The notes beneath the pieces were generated by a model, which saw nothing but the letters and a program-made list of their open reading frames with translations, was not told where the DNA came from and searched no databases. Below, one piece after another: positions 17,165 to 24,971 of a stretch of DNA of 64,000 nucleotides; the stretch's first letter is position 1; each line of letters begins with the position of its first letter. The translations under genes and the position numbers were made by a program. Source of the DNA: Streptomyces sp. man185 (GTDB lineage Bacteria; Actinomycetota; Actinomycetes; Streptomycetales; Streptomycetaceae); the NCBI GenBank assembly GCA_002551355.1, contig NTHE01000001.1, forward strand, positions 162,470 through 226,469, given 5' to 3'.

Positions 17165-17266
17165 TCAGCGCTGGCCCTGGTACAGCTTCTTCACGGTGAT
17201 CGCGGCGAAGGCGGTGACGCCCACGCAGACCAGGATCAGCAGGGCGGAGAAGAATGCCTCAAGCAC
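17165..17266 (-). CDS. mtfM: Small membrane protein MtfM
   Basis: 33 aa: it reads MLEAFFSALLILVCVG, then TAFAAITVKKLYQGQR. It has one transmembrane helix followed by a basic tail. GAGGAGCC lies 7-12 bases upstream of the GTG at 17266. The sequence matches a tiny membrane protein conserved in streptomycetes and annotated, to my memory, as MtfM. Function is unknown. It is upstream of the nitrobindin-like gene in the same direction. Confidence 0.8.
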   Translation of the reverse strand: MLEAFFSALLILVCVGVTAFAAITVKKLYQGQR

Positions 17267-17305
17267 AGGGGGCTCCTCGTGACGAGCGGGTGGCGGCAGT
17301 GACAG

Positions 17306-17341
17306 GGCCGGGCCCCCAGCCTAATGGGTGGGGGCCCGGCC
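17306..17341. terminator. Strong hairpin below the three-gene membrane operon
   Basis: Perfect 13-bp stem: GGCCGGGCCCCCA (17306-17318) pairs with TGGGGGCCCGGCC (17329-17341), loop of 10 nt. It lies 39 bp past the stop of the leftward operon and before mtfM. Confidence 0.75.
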
Positions 17342-17380
17342 TTCTCGTCCAGGTGTCGGCCGACGCAGCTGCCGCGGGGC

Positions 17381-18262
17381 TCAGGCGAGCAGCTGGTTCT
17401 GCAGGATCAGCGTCTGCTGGAAGGGGATGCGGCCGGTCTCCCGCTTCCCGGCGCGCTCGTGCACGACGAGGGCGAGGGTGTCCCCCGCCAGGGTGTACGC
17501 CTGCCGGACGTGCTCGGCCCCGAAGGGCGCCTGCTCGGCGAAGACGAACGACAAGGTGTTCTCGAAGTCGTTCTGCGAGCTCCAGGAGTCGTCGATCTCG
17601 GTGGTGTCCGTGCGGTCCAGCGGCGTGCCGGCCGAGGATCCCACGTTCAGGTCGTCGAGCATGCCGCTCGCGAACGCCGTCGAGTTGAACCGCACCAGGT
17701 AGATCCGGGACGCCGTACCGTCCGGCATGGTCCAGCCGCGTGCCGCGATGTGGCGCGGCGCGGCGTCCTTCAGGAGCTGGGACACCGACGGCCGGTCCTG
17801 CTGCCGGTAGGCGTCGAGGAACGTCTCCGTGGAAATCCAGCCGCCCGGCAGCTTCTTGTCCGGCACCGCTCCGGCGGGGGCCGGGAGCAACAGCTCGCGC
17901 AGGTCGGCGTGGTGGATCTCGGCCGGGTTGCCGGCCCCGAACGGCCGGGGCGAACCGGCCGGGAGCGCGGGCAGGGACAGTTCCGGGTAGTCCCAGCGTC
18001 CGTCGCTCGCGGTGGCGAGCCCGGGGACGTCGGTCCGCTCCAAGGAGGCGATCCCGAAGGCCGTACCGGTGCCGAGCACCCCGAACGCCAGGGCGGCGGC
18101 CGTCCACCGCCCCACGGCGCGCAGGGCCCGGCGGGGCTGCTTCGGCGGCGCGCCGGGCGCCTCGGGCGGAAGGAGCGGCGGCGCGAACACGTTGACCGAC
18201 GGCGGCGCTTCGGGCATCGCGGGCGTCCCGGTCGCACCGGGGGCTACTGTCTGCTCGCTCAT
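17381..18262 (-). CDS. Membrane-anchored extracytoplasmic protein, third gene of paralogous operon
   Basis: 293 aa. A Pro-rich cytoplasmic stretch (residues 1-50) is followed by one membrane segment (about 52-75) and a large external domain. The domain opens with ADLRELLLPAPAGA, a motif shared with the two upstream genes. It ends with a strand-rich part and a helix (TLALVVHERAGKR, then TLILQNQLLA). No catalytic motif is recognised. Its ATG overlaps the stop of the previous gene (ATGA), so it is translationally coupled. Confidence 0.75.
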   Translation of the reverse strand: MSEQTVAPGATGTPAMPEAPPSVNVFAPPLLPPEAPGAPPKQPRRALRAVGRWTAAALAFGVLGTGTAFGIASLERTDVPGLATASDGRWDYPELSLPALPAGSPRPFGAGNPAEIHHADLRELLLPAPAGAVPDKKLPGGWISTETFLDAYRQQDRPSVSQLLKDAAPRHIAARGWTMPDGTASRIYLVRFNSTAFASGMLDDLNVGSSAGTPLDRTDTTEIDDSWSSQNDFENTLSFVFAEQAPFGAEHVRQAYTLAGDTLALVVHERAGKRETGRIPFQQTLILQNQLLA

Positions 18263-19083
18263 ATGTACTCCCCCGGGGACGCGATGTGGTCGAGCTGGTC
18301 CTTCACCAGATCCGCGACGTCGGACGGGCTGAACGGATTGCGGCCGTTCGCGTCGACGGTGACCGAGACCTCTCCCTCGTACGCGATGCAGATGACGCCG
18401 TCGAGGGTGTCCTTGCCACCCTTGGGCAGCCGGTAGCAGGTGGCCTTCTCGTGACCGTCGACCGGCGGGCCCTTGCGGAAGGCGTCGAAGGAGTCCAGCA
18501 GCTCCTTGCGGTTCACGTACGAGGAGCGGACCGCCTGCTTGTCCCGCATCTTCATGACCTGGACGTTCACGACGAGGTCGTTGGCGTCCGAGGTGTAGGA
18601 GCGCTGCGCGATGCCCCGGATACGGAGCCTCTCGACGGACTTGTTCAGCGCGCGGCGGTCCTTCCCGGCCAGACCGCGCCCCATCTCCTTCATCGCGGCG
18701 GCGGCCTCGGCGCCGCTCGTCTCGCTGTCGTTGCCGAGTTCTCCGATGTCCGGGCCGAGGCGGTAGCCCTTGGGCACCGGGAGCAGGAGCTTCGTCAGCT
18801 CGGTGTCGTGGCGGCCCCGGGCCGGACCGCCCGCCGAGTCCTCGCCGGAGGGCACGTGGTCCACGTCCAGGACGGTCGTGGTGACCGTCCGGTCCGCGGT
18901 GTCCGCGATGTTCTTCGTGTAGGCGGCCGCGCCGCCGACCGCCCCGAGCACCAGGACGACGGGCAGCGCGGTCAGCACCACCCGGCGCATCCGGGGGGCG
19001 GGGGCGGGCACGGGTGCGGGGGTCGTAGCCGAGTCGGCCGGCTCGGTCGCGCCGGTGACGGGGTTCGTTTCGTCGTCGTTCAC
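18259..19083 (-). CDS. Membrane-anchored extracytoplasmic protein, second gene of paralogous operon
   Basis: 274 aa. A short acidic cytoplasmic tail (MNDDETNPV...) is followed by one membrane helix (about residues 34-56) and an external domain beginning TELTKLLLPVPKGYRLG. The domain carries two Cys (ATCYRLP and GVICIAYEG) that could form a disulfide, and ends VADLVKDQLDHI. Architecture matches its two neighbours. It overlaps both by 4 bp. Confidence 0.75.
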   Translation of the reverse strand: MNDDETNPVTGATEPADSATTPAPVPAPAPRMRRVVLTALPVVLVLGAVGGAAAYTKNIADTADRTVTTTVLDVDHVPSGEDSAGGPARGRHDTELTKLLLPVPKGYRLGPDIGELGNDSETSGAEAAAAMKEMGRGLAGKDRRALNKSVERLRIRGIAQRSYTSDANDLVVNVQVMKMRDKQAVRSSYVNRKELLDSFDAFRKGPPVDGHEKATCYRLPKGGKDTLDGVICIAYEGEVSVTVDANGRNPFSPSDVADLVKDQLDHIASPGEYI

Positions 19084-19907
19084 AGCCGCTCCAGCTGTCG
19101 CTCGGCCAGCGTCCGGATGTCCTTCTTGCCGATCGGGACGGTGTCGAAGATGTTGATGTCGAGGACGATGTCACCGCGTACGGCCAGAGCCCTGGCCCGG
19201 TACGACGGGAGGTATCCCGCCTTCCGCTCGACCGGGTAGAGGAAGTAGCGGCCCGCACGGCTGCCCTTGATCGGGTCCCCCGAGTTGCCCGCGCCGTCCT
19301 CGTCCCACGGCATGTACATCAGCTGGTCGCCGAAGTGCTCCGCCGCGCCGTGCCGGTCGCCGGACCGGAACTGGAGCAGTTGGACACCGGTCTCCCGTTG
19401 CTCCCCCTGCCGCCACGCGACCGAGGCGACCCGGCGCAGTTCGAGCTCGGCCAGCGACTCGAACATGAAGTGCGGGTCGTCGTAGTACGTCTCGGCGTAC
19501 TGGTCGATCGGCTCCCAGCCGTCGTCGAGCCCCAGCTCGTCGGTGAGTGTCTTCTTCGCGCCCTCGGGCCGGTCGACGAGCAGCTTGCGCAGGTCGCCGT
19601 CCGTCCTGACCTGCCGGTCCTGGGCTGCGGGCAGACTGTCCGGAACCCGGTCGGCGGGCAGCGGCTTCGCCGGGTAGCCGACGCCGGGCTGCGACAGCAC
19701 GGCCAGCGGCGTCGGCGCCCGCTCGGCCTGGATGCCGTAGCCCACCGCCGTCCCGCCCGAGATCCCGAGCAGCGCGGCCGCCGCGATGATCAGCGTCGTC
19801 CGGCCGCGCGGCCGGCGGGGCCCGGGTGGATCTCCCGCAACGGGCGGCTCCGTCGGCGCGGACGGCTGACCTTCCGGCGCGGCGGGAATGGTGTCGTTCG
19901 GTTCCAA
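19080..19907 (-). CDS. Membrane-anchored extracytoplasmic protein, first gene of paralogous operon
   Basis: 275 aa. A Pro-rich cytoplasmic tail is followed by one membrane helix (about residues 37-60) and an external domain starting GDLRKLLVDRPEGAKK and ending DIRTLAERQLERL. It shares the order tail, helix, LLxxxPxGx, beta-rich core and final amphipathic helix with the next two genes. No family is recognised by eye. It is the promoter-proximal gene and diverges from the DsrE gene at 20013. Confidence 0.75.
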   Translation of the reverse strand: MEPNDTIPAAPEGQPSAPTEPPVAGDPPGPRRPRGRTTLIIAAAALLGISGGTAVGYGIQAERAPTPLAVLSQPGVGYPAKPLPADRVPDSLPAAQDRQVRTDGDLRKLLVDRPEGAKKTLTDELGLDDGWEPIDQYAETYYDDPHFMFESLAELELRRVASVAWRQGEQRETGVQLLQFRSGDRHGAAEHFGDQLMYMPWDEDGAGNSGDPIKGSRAGRYFLYPVERKAGYLPSYRARALAVRGDIVLDINIFDTVPIGKKDIRTLAERQLERL

Positions 19908-20012
19908 AAGGGTCCCCCCAAGAGACCTGAGGCGCGGGTTCCCTTACCTGCGCGCACAAGTGACCCCCAGGTCAGCAAGGAGGTTGCGTCCCGGACGATT
20001 ACAGTTCGGCAT

Positions 20013-20375
20013 ATGCCGAAGAAGCTTGTGATCAAGGTGACCGCCGGGCCCGAGGCCGCCGAGCGCTGCTCGCAGGCCTTCACCGTGGCGGCCGTGGGCG
20101 TCGCCAGCGGGGTGGAGGTCTCGCTCTGGCTGACCGGGGAGTCCTCGTGGTTCGCACTGCCGGGCCGGGCCGCCGAGTTCGAACTGCCGCACGCCGCCCC
20201 GCTGCCCGACCTGCTGGACTCGATCCTGGCGGGCGGCCGGATCACCCTGTGCACCCAGTGCGCGGCCCGGCGCGAGATCACGGAGAAGGACGTGCTGGAG
20301 GGCGTGCGCATCGCGGGCGCACAGGTCTTCGTGCAGGAGGCCATGGCGGACGACACGCAGGCGCTCGTCTACTGA
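20013..20375 (+). CDS. DsrE family protein
   Basis: 120 aa. The Rossmann-like DsrE/F fold is indicated by KKLVIKVTAGPEAAERCSQA at the start, VASGVEVSLWLTGESS and a Cys pair in ITLCTQCAARREI. DsrE/TusD relatives relay persulfide sulfur, and the CTQC Cys is the plausible carrier. It is convergent with the DUF3099 gene and sits near a rhodanese operon. It is divergent from the three-gene membrane operon. Confidence 0.85.
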   Translation: MPKKLVIKVTAGPEAAERCSQAFTVAAVGVASGVEVSLWLTGESSWFALPGRAAEFELPHAAPLPDLLDSILAGGRITLCTQCAARREITEKDVLEGVRIAGAQVFVQEAMADDTQALVY

Positions 20376-20394
20376 CGCCCGCCCGGGGCCGGCC

Positions 20395-20652
20395 TCAGTG
20401 GCGCTTTCTGCCGTCCAGCTCGTCCCACCACTCGTCGGACTTCGGGTCGCCGGACGGGTCGTCCCACCAACGGTCGTCCGGGCCACGCCGGTTGGCGATC
20501 ATCGCGGCGATGGGCGGGATCACCATGGCGACCACGCACATGGCGATGGCCACCGGCATGGACCACAGGCGCACCACGGCCCAGGCGGACACGAAGAGCG
20601 CTACGCATCCGCCCATCATCAGGAAGTAGTTCCGCCTGCGTCGGGCGTACAT
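20395..20652 (-). CDS. DUF3099 family small membrane protein
   Basis: 85 aa. It has two hydrophobic segments (FLMMGGCVALFVSAWAVV and VAIAMCVVAMVIPPIAAMIA) and a polar tail rich in W and D (DDRWWDDPSGDPKSDEWWDE), which is the recognisable DUF3099 layout. Function is unknown. Only 19 bp separate its stop from the convergent DsrE stop. Confidence 0.85.
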   Translation of the reverse strand: MYARRRRNYFLMMGGCVALFVSAWAVVRLWSMPVAIAMCVVAMVIPPIAAMIANRRGPDDRWWDDPSGDPKSDEWWDELDGRKRH

Positions 20653-20686
20653 GCTTCCAGCGTAGGACTCCGTACGCCGACGGCAC

Positions 20687-20740
20687 GAAGGGCCGCACCC
20701 CGCGTCAGGTGGCGTCCAACCCCCTGGGGTGCGGCCCTTC
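20687..20740. terminator. Terminator hairpin below the rhodanese-SseC operon
   Basis: Perfect 15-bp stem: GAAGGGCCGCACCCC (20687-20701) pairs with GGGGTGCGGCCCTTC (20726-20740), loop of 24 nt. It lies 48 bp past the leftward DUF1416 stop at 20789. Confidence 0.75.
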
Positions 20741-20788
20741 GGCCGATCTGGGTGCCGTACTCAACGGCGTGCCGTGGATCCCGGGGGA

Positions 20789-21076
20789 TCAGACGGCGAT
20801 GGCGACCTCGGAGAGCCCGCCGGTCTGGGCGACGACCGTGCGGTCGGCGCTGCCGCCCGGAACCAGGGCGCGGAGCGTCCAGGTGCCCTCGGCCGCGTAG
20901 AACCGGAACTGTCCGGTCGCCGAGGTCGGGACCTCGGCGGTGAACTCGCCGGTCGAGTCCAGGAGGCGCACGTAGCCGGTGACGGGCTCGCCGTCGCGGG
21001 TCACGCTGCCCTGGATGGTGGTCTCACCGGGCTTGATGGTCGAAGCGTCGGGGCCACCGGCCTGTGCTCCACACAT
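20789..21076 (-). CDS. DUF1416 (SseC-like) protein
   Basis: 95 aa from the ATG at 21076 (MCGAQAGGPDASTIKPG). It is a single beta-sandwich-like domain (ETTIQGSVTRDGEPVTGYVR, FRFYAAEGTWTLRALV). The CG near the N-terminus is conserved in SseC proteins, which are always found with rhodaneses of the CysA2/SseA type. The exact role in sulfur metabolism is unknown. It starts 40 bp after the rhodanese stop in the same operon. Confidence 0.88.
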   Translation of the reverse strand: MCGAQAGGPDASTIKPGETTIQGSVTRDGEPVTGYVRLLDSTGEFTAEVPTSATGQFRFYAAEGTWTLRALVPGGSADRTVVAQTGGLSEVAIAV

Positions 21077-21116
21077 GGTTCTGTCCTTCAGGTCGAAGTG
21101 GTGCTGGTCGGTGGGG

Positions 21117-21956
21117 TTACTTGGCGGGGCCGAGCTCGATCGGCACGCCGACGAGGGAGCCGTACTCGGTCCACGAGCCGTCGTAGTTCTTGACGTTCTC
21201 CTGGCCGAGCAGCTCGTGGAGCACGAACCAGGTGAGCGCGGAGCGCTCACCGATGCGGCAGTAGGCGATGGTGTCCTTCGCCAGGTCGACCTGCTCGGCC
21301 TCGTAGAGGGCCTTGAGCTCGTCGTCCGACTTGAAGGTGCCGTCGTCGTTGGCGTTCTTCGACCACGGGATGTTGCGGGCGCTCGGCACGTGGCCGGGGC
21401 GCTGCGACTGCTCCTGCGGGAGGTGGGCCGGGGCGAGCAGCTTGCCGCTGAACTCGTCGGGCGAGCGCACGTCGACCAGGTTCTGGCTGCCGATGGCCTT
21501 GACGACGTCGTCGCGGTAGGCGCGGATCGACTCGTCCTGCGGCTTGGCCGTGTACTGGGTGGCCGGGCGCGTCGGGACGGCGTCGGTCAGGTCGCGGGAG
21601 TCGAGCTCCCACTTCTTGCGGCCGCCGTCGAGGAGCTTCACGTTCTCGTGGCCGTACAGCTTGAAGTACCAGTAGGCGTAACTGGCGAACCAGTTGTTGT
21701 TGCCGCCGTAGAGGACGACCAGCGTGTCGTTGCCGATGCCCTTCTCGCTGAGCAGCTTCTCGAAGCCGGCCTGGTCGACGAAGTCACGGCGGACCGGGTC
21801 CTGGAGGTCCTTCGTCCAGTCGATCCGGATCGCGTTCGTGATGTGGTTCTTCTCGTACGCCGAGGTGTCCTCGTCCACCTCGACGATGGCGACCTGCGGG
21901 TCGTCGATGTGGGCCTCGACCCAGTCGGCGTCTACCAGGACGTCGCTGCGGCTCAT
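21117..21956 (-). CDS. Thiosulfate sulfurtransferase (rhodanese), CysA2/SseA type
   Basis: 279 aa with two rhodanese domains. The active-site Cys is in IAYCRIGERS in the second domain; the first domain lacks a matching Cys, as usual. It transfers sulfane sulfur from thiosulfate or a similar donor to a thiol acceptor in the cytoplasm. The ATG at 21956 follows GGAGGAGAACAAC, an excellent ribosome site. It is followed by SseC and preceded by a Cys-containing leader peptide, which suggests cysteine-responsive control. Confidence 0.93.
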   Translation of the reverse strand: MSRSDVLVDADWVEAHIDDPQVAIVEVDEDTSAYEKNHITNAIRIDWTKDLQDPVRRDFVDQAGFEKLLSEKGIGNDTLVVLYGGNNNWFASYAYWYFKLYGHENVKLLDGGRKKWELDSRDLTDAVPTRPATQYTAKPQDESIRAYRDDVVKAIGSQNLVDVRSPDEFSGKLLAPAHLPQEQSQRPGHVPSARNIPWSKNANDDGTFKSDDELKALYEAEQVDLAKDTIAYCRIGERSALTWFVLHELLGQENVKNYDGSWTEYGSLVGVPIELGPAK

Positions 21957-22075
21957 GTTGTTCTCCTCCGGGGCAGTCTGCGGCGGGGTGGTGCGAGATG
22001 CGGAGTTCGCTGGGTGCGGGTGTACGCGCGGAGGCACGGAACGCGGCGCGTACGGGGCACGGGGTCGGCCCCGAT

Positions 22076-22103
22076 GACGGTCGAAGGGCGACGGTCGAAG
22101 GGC
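22076..22103. repeat. Two perfect 14-bp tandem repeats in the rhodanese leader
   Basis: GACGGTCGAAGGGC occurs at 22076-22089 and again at 22090-22103 with no gap. It lies between the leader peptide and the rhodanese gene and could be part of an attenuator or a simple duplication. Confidence 0.7.
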
Positions 22104-22142
22104 CGGGGAAACGGGGTGGCCGCGGTGGTGCGAGCGCCCCGC

Positions 22143-22223
22143 TCAGAAGGTGCGACAGAGCATGGCGGCGACGCGGCACAGGTCTACTGCCCGCCGCTTC
22201 GTGAGATCCGCCTGTCGCTTCAT
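22143..22223 (-). CDS. Cysteine-containing leader peptide of the rhodanese operon
   Basis: 26 aa, with start MKRQADLTKRRAVDLCR, then VAAMLCRTF and stop. This is the form of the Arg/Cys-containing leader peptides found before sulfur genes in streptomycetes, with two CR pairs near the end. It lies 186 bp upstream of the rhodanese start. There is no ribosome site; the ATG is 7 nt after TACGAT, so translation is probably leaderless. By analogy with mycobacterial polycysteine leader ORFs before cysA2-sseC, it may sense Cys-tRNA. Confidence 0.75.
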   Translation of the reverse strand: MKRQADLTKRRAVDLCRVAAMLCRTF

Positions 22224-22230
22224 GGGTCCG

Positions 22231-22260
22231 ATCGTAGGGAGGTACGGACGGAGATGTCAC
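22231..22260 (-). promoter_or_regulatory. Promoter of the leader peptide-rhodanese-SseC operon
   Basis: On the minus strand: GTGACA (22255-22260), 18-bp spacer, TACGAT (22231-22236), then 7 nt to the leader ATG at 22223. This is a good housekeeping-type sigma match and places the transcript start at the start codon. Confidence 0.65.
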
Positions 22261-22408
22261 CGTCGTGTCGAATGATGAGACACGATCATCCGCGATGTGG
22301 GATGCGGAAGGCGTGGCGGGCAGCGGATCCCCGGCCCGGCTCCCCCGGGCCTTCCCCTCATCTGCGGACCGGACGCGGGCGTCTCACTATCCGGATCGGG
22401 CTATCGGA

Positions 22409-23098
22409 TCAGCCCGTCAGGGAGACGTCCGAGCCGGTCACCGAGATCTCCAGGCCCTTCTCCGTCACCTTGACCTCCTTGAGCTCCAGGCCCTTCGGCA
22501 GCCCGTCGATGTCACCCTCGAAGTCGGTCTTCTTGCGGACCAGTTCCTCGACGCCGGGAATCCCCTCGCCCGGCACCTCGTCCGCGCGCACCTTGATCGT
22601 GTGGCCGTCGACGCGGGTCACGGTGGACAGCACGCTGCGCGAGATCGGCCGGCCGAGGACCTCGACCGTGCCGGTGACCTTCGCCTTGCCCTTGCCGCCG
22701 TACTCCACGACGACGCCGTCGCTGGCCGCCGCCGTCAGGTCCTCGTAGCTGACGAGCGCGGTGCCGGTGGCGCGGGTGGCGGTCGCGCTGCGGTAGCCGG
22801 AGCCGAGCTTCACGTCGTGCAGCCGGGCCCGGACCTCGCTGACCCGGATCGTGCGGCCCGCCGCGCTGGTCTTCATGCCGGTGAGGTCGACGTCGACCCG
22901 GTCCAGCTTCGATCCGGCGAGCTGGGTGAGGAAGGGGAAGCCCTTGATCGAGATCTCGGTCGTGGCGGGACCGTCACCGCTGATCGTCACCCGGTCCTCG
23001 GCCTCGGACTCGGCGAACCAGAGGGCCGCGCGGTCGACGGCGAGGAAGAGGCCGCCGAGCACCACCACCAGAACCAGCAGTATTCGCAGTGCGCGCAT
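22409..23098 (-). CDS. DUF2993 / LmeA-like phospholipid-binding protein
   Basis: 229 aa. An N-terminal membrane anchor or signal (residues 4-22) is followed by a DUF2993 domain: EISIKGFPFLTQLAGSKLD and VDVDLTGMKT are typical of LmeA, a mycobacterial cell-envelope protein that binds phospholipid and acts in lipomannan elongation. Here the partner pathway is unknown. It lies 138 bp downstream of the polytopic membrane protein gene. Confidence 0.82.
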   Translation of the reverse strand: MRALRILLVLVVVLGGLFLAVDRAALWFAESEAEDRVTISGDGPATTEISIKGFPFLTQLAGSKLDRVDVDLTGMKTSAAGRTIRVSEVRARLHDVKLGSGYRSATATRATGTALVSYEDLTAAASDGVVVEYGGKGKAKVTGTVEVLGRPISRSVLSTVTRVDGHTIKVRADEVPGEGIPGVEELVRKKTDFEGDIDGLPKGLELKEVKVTEKGLEISVTGSDVSLTG

Positions 23099-23236
23099 GT
23101 GTGTCGTTCCCCCACCCTGAGCCGATCGGTCCCCCTGGCGACCGTGAGCCTACTGCGGCTGGAGTGGACGCCCTGGATGATCGACGAGCGACGGCCCCCC
23201 GCCGGTTCCCGAGGGGCCGTCAGCAGCGTGACGAGA

Positions 23237-24637
23237 TCAGAGGACGGCGCGGCCGACCAGGTAGACGACCGGGGCCGCCACGGTCAGCGGCAGCGCCACC
23301 CCGGCGGTCATGTGCACGAACCGGGACGGGTAGTCGTAGCTCGCCACCCGCAGCCCGATGACCGCGGCCCCGCCCGCCGCGAGACCGAGCAGCGCGCCCT
23401 TCGCGCCGAAGTCCGTCAGTGCACCCGCGGCGACGCCCGCGCCGGCGCCGGCGAGCAGGGCGACCGCGACGGAGACCGGGCCGGGCAGCGGCACCGCACG
23501 GGCGAGCACGGCGGCCGCGACCGCCACCCCGCCGACGACCACCGCGTCCGGGAGCGCCGCGAGGTGTCCGCCCGCGAGCACCGCGAGGGACGCCGAGACG
23601 ACGGTGGCCATCAGGCCGTACATCCGCTCGTCGGCCCCCGCGTGGCTGCGGAGCTGGAGGACCACGGTGAGCAGCACCCAGACGCCCAGGGTGCCCAGCA
23701 GCGCGGCGGGGCCGTGCTCCCGGCCCGCCGCGAGCAGGACGACGTCGGCGACCAGACCCCCGGCGAAGGCGAGCGCGATGCCCTGGCGGGCGGGCCACAT
23801 GCCGTTGAGCCGGAACCAGCCGGCGGCCGTGACAGCCTGGAGGAGCACCACCGGGACGAGCAGGGCGTACGGCCCGATCGCCGCGCCCCCCGCGAGCAGC
23901 AGCCCGAGTACGGCGGTGAGCGCCGCGGGCTGCATCCCCGGCGCGATGACCGGCGAGCGCCCTTCGGCGCGGGCCCGCTGGGCGTCGGTGATCCGGGCGT
24001 TGCCCAGCGTCGTGGGCGCGCTGTACCCCGTGTCGCCGGGCCCGGCCTGCGCGGCCGCGCTCGCGGGCTCGGGTGCAGGAGCGGGAGCGGGCTGTGCGGC
24101 CGGTACGACGGGTGTGGCGGGGACCTCGGGCGGCAGCGGCAAGGAGCCCGAGGCGCCCTGAGGCGGCAGATACGCGGTGTCGGCCACCGGAGTCGGGTAC
24201 GGCTGCTGCTGGTACTGCGGCTGCTGCTGCCCTTGGTAGCGCTGTGGCTCCTGATAGTGCTGAGGCTGCTGGTACTGGTCCCCGTACGGCTCCTGGTACT
24301 GCTCCTGGTACGGAGCGTGCGGCTGAGGCGCCCCGTAGGAACCGGGCTGCTGCTGTTGCTGTCCGTACGGGTCCGGCTGCGGCTCCTGCGGCTGCCGGTG
24401 GCCGTGCCGGCCGTGCCCCTGCGCCCCCTGCGGGTCCCCGTCCGGGCGGATCGTCGGCTGGTACTGCGTGTCCCAGGTCGGCGCCTGCCACGTCTGCGTC
24501 GCGCCCTGGTCGAAGGCGGCCGGCTCCTGGGGCGCGGCGTGCTGCCCGGCCGTTCCGTCGGGCCAGTGCGGCGCGGGAGGCCGCGGCTGGTGCTCGGGGT
24601 CGTACGGATACGGGTACTGCTGATCGCTGCTGCTCAT
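23237..24637 (-). CDS. Polytopic membrane protein with long Gln/Tyr/Pro-rich N-terminal tail
   Basis: 466 aa from the ATG at 24637. Residues 1-200 are low-complexity with many Q, Y, P and G (EQYQEPYGDQYQQPQHYQEP), likely disordered and cytoplasmic. Residues about 240-466 contain some eight to ten hydrophobic helices rich in Ala, Leu and Val. I recognise no transporter motif. It starts 10 bp after the MoaD-like stop, so the two are co-transcribed, together with the hydrolase before them. Confidence 0.75.
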   Translation of the reverse strand: MSSSDQQYPYPYDPEHQPRPPAPHWPDGTAGQHAAPQEPAAFDQGATQTWQAPTWDTQYQPTIRPDGDPQGAQGHGRHGHRQPQEPQPDPYGQQQQQPGSYGAPQPHAPYQEQYQEPYGDQYQQPQHYQEPQRYQGQQQPQYQQQPYPTPVADTAYLPPQGASGSLPLPPEVPATPVVPAAQPAPAPAPEPASAAAQAGPGDTGYSAPTTLGNARITDAQRARAEGRSPVIAPGMQPAALTAVLGLLLAGGAAIGPYALLVPVVLLQAVTAAGWFRLNGMWPARQGIALAFAGGLVADVVLLAAGREHGPAALLGTLGVWVLLTVVLQLRSHAGADERMYGLMATVVSASLAVLAGGHLAALPDAVVVGGVAVAAAVLARAVPLPGPVSVAVALLAGAGAGVAAGALTDFGAKGALLGLAAGGAAVIGLRVASYDYPSRFVHMTAGVALPLTVAAPVVYLVGRAVL

Positions 24638-24647
24638 GGCCTGCGGT

Positions 24648-24902
24648 TCACCCTCCTGCGAACGGCGGGAGCACCTCGACCGTGCCGCCCTCGGCAAGGC
24701 GTACGGTCTCATGCCCGCGGGTCCCGACGGGGTTCCCGTCGATGAGGAACGAGCACCGCCGGAGCACCCGGCTCAGCTCGCCGGGGTGCCTCTCACGCAC
24801 CGCGTCGAGCGCCTCGGCGAGGGTCGCCGCAGCGTACGGCTCCTCCGCGGTGCCCGCGGCGGCCTTGGCCGCAGCCCAGTAGCGGATCGTCCCCGCTGCC
24901 AT
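24648..24902 (-). CDS. MoaD/ThiS family sulfur-carrier protein
   Basis: 84 aa from the ATG at 24902, which has AAGGAG nine bases upstream; an ATG at 24965 in frame is less likely. The beta-grasp fold is visible (GTIRYWAAAKAAAGTAEEPY, TLAEALDAVRERHPGEL) and the protein ends PPFAGG, the double glycine that is adenylated and thiocarboxylated. Sulfur carrier for molybdopterin, thiamine or another cofactor; its partner cannot be named from context. It follows the hydrolase gene. Confidence 0.88.
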   Translation of the reverse strand: MAAGTIRYWAAAKAAAGTAEEPYAAATLAEALDAVRERHPGELSRVLRRCSFLIDGNPVGTRGHETVRLAEGGTVEVLPPFAGG

Positions 24903-24971
24903 GGCGCCACTCCTTCGGTCGGTTTCGTCGGACGCCTCGTGCGCCAGCTCTCCGTAGCTCTCCATGATGGG

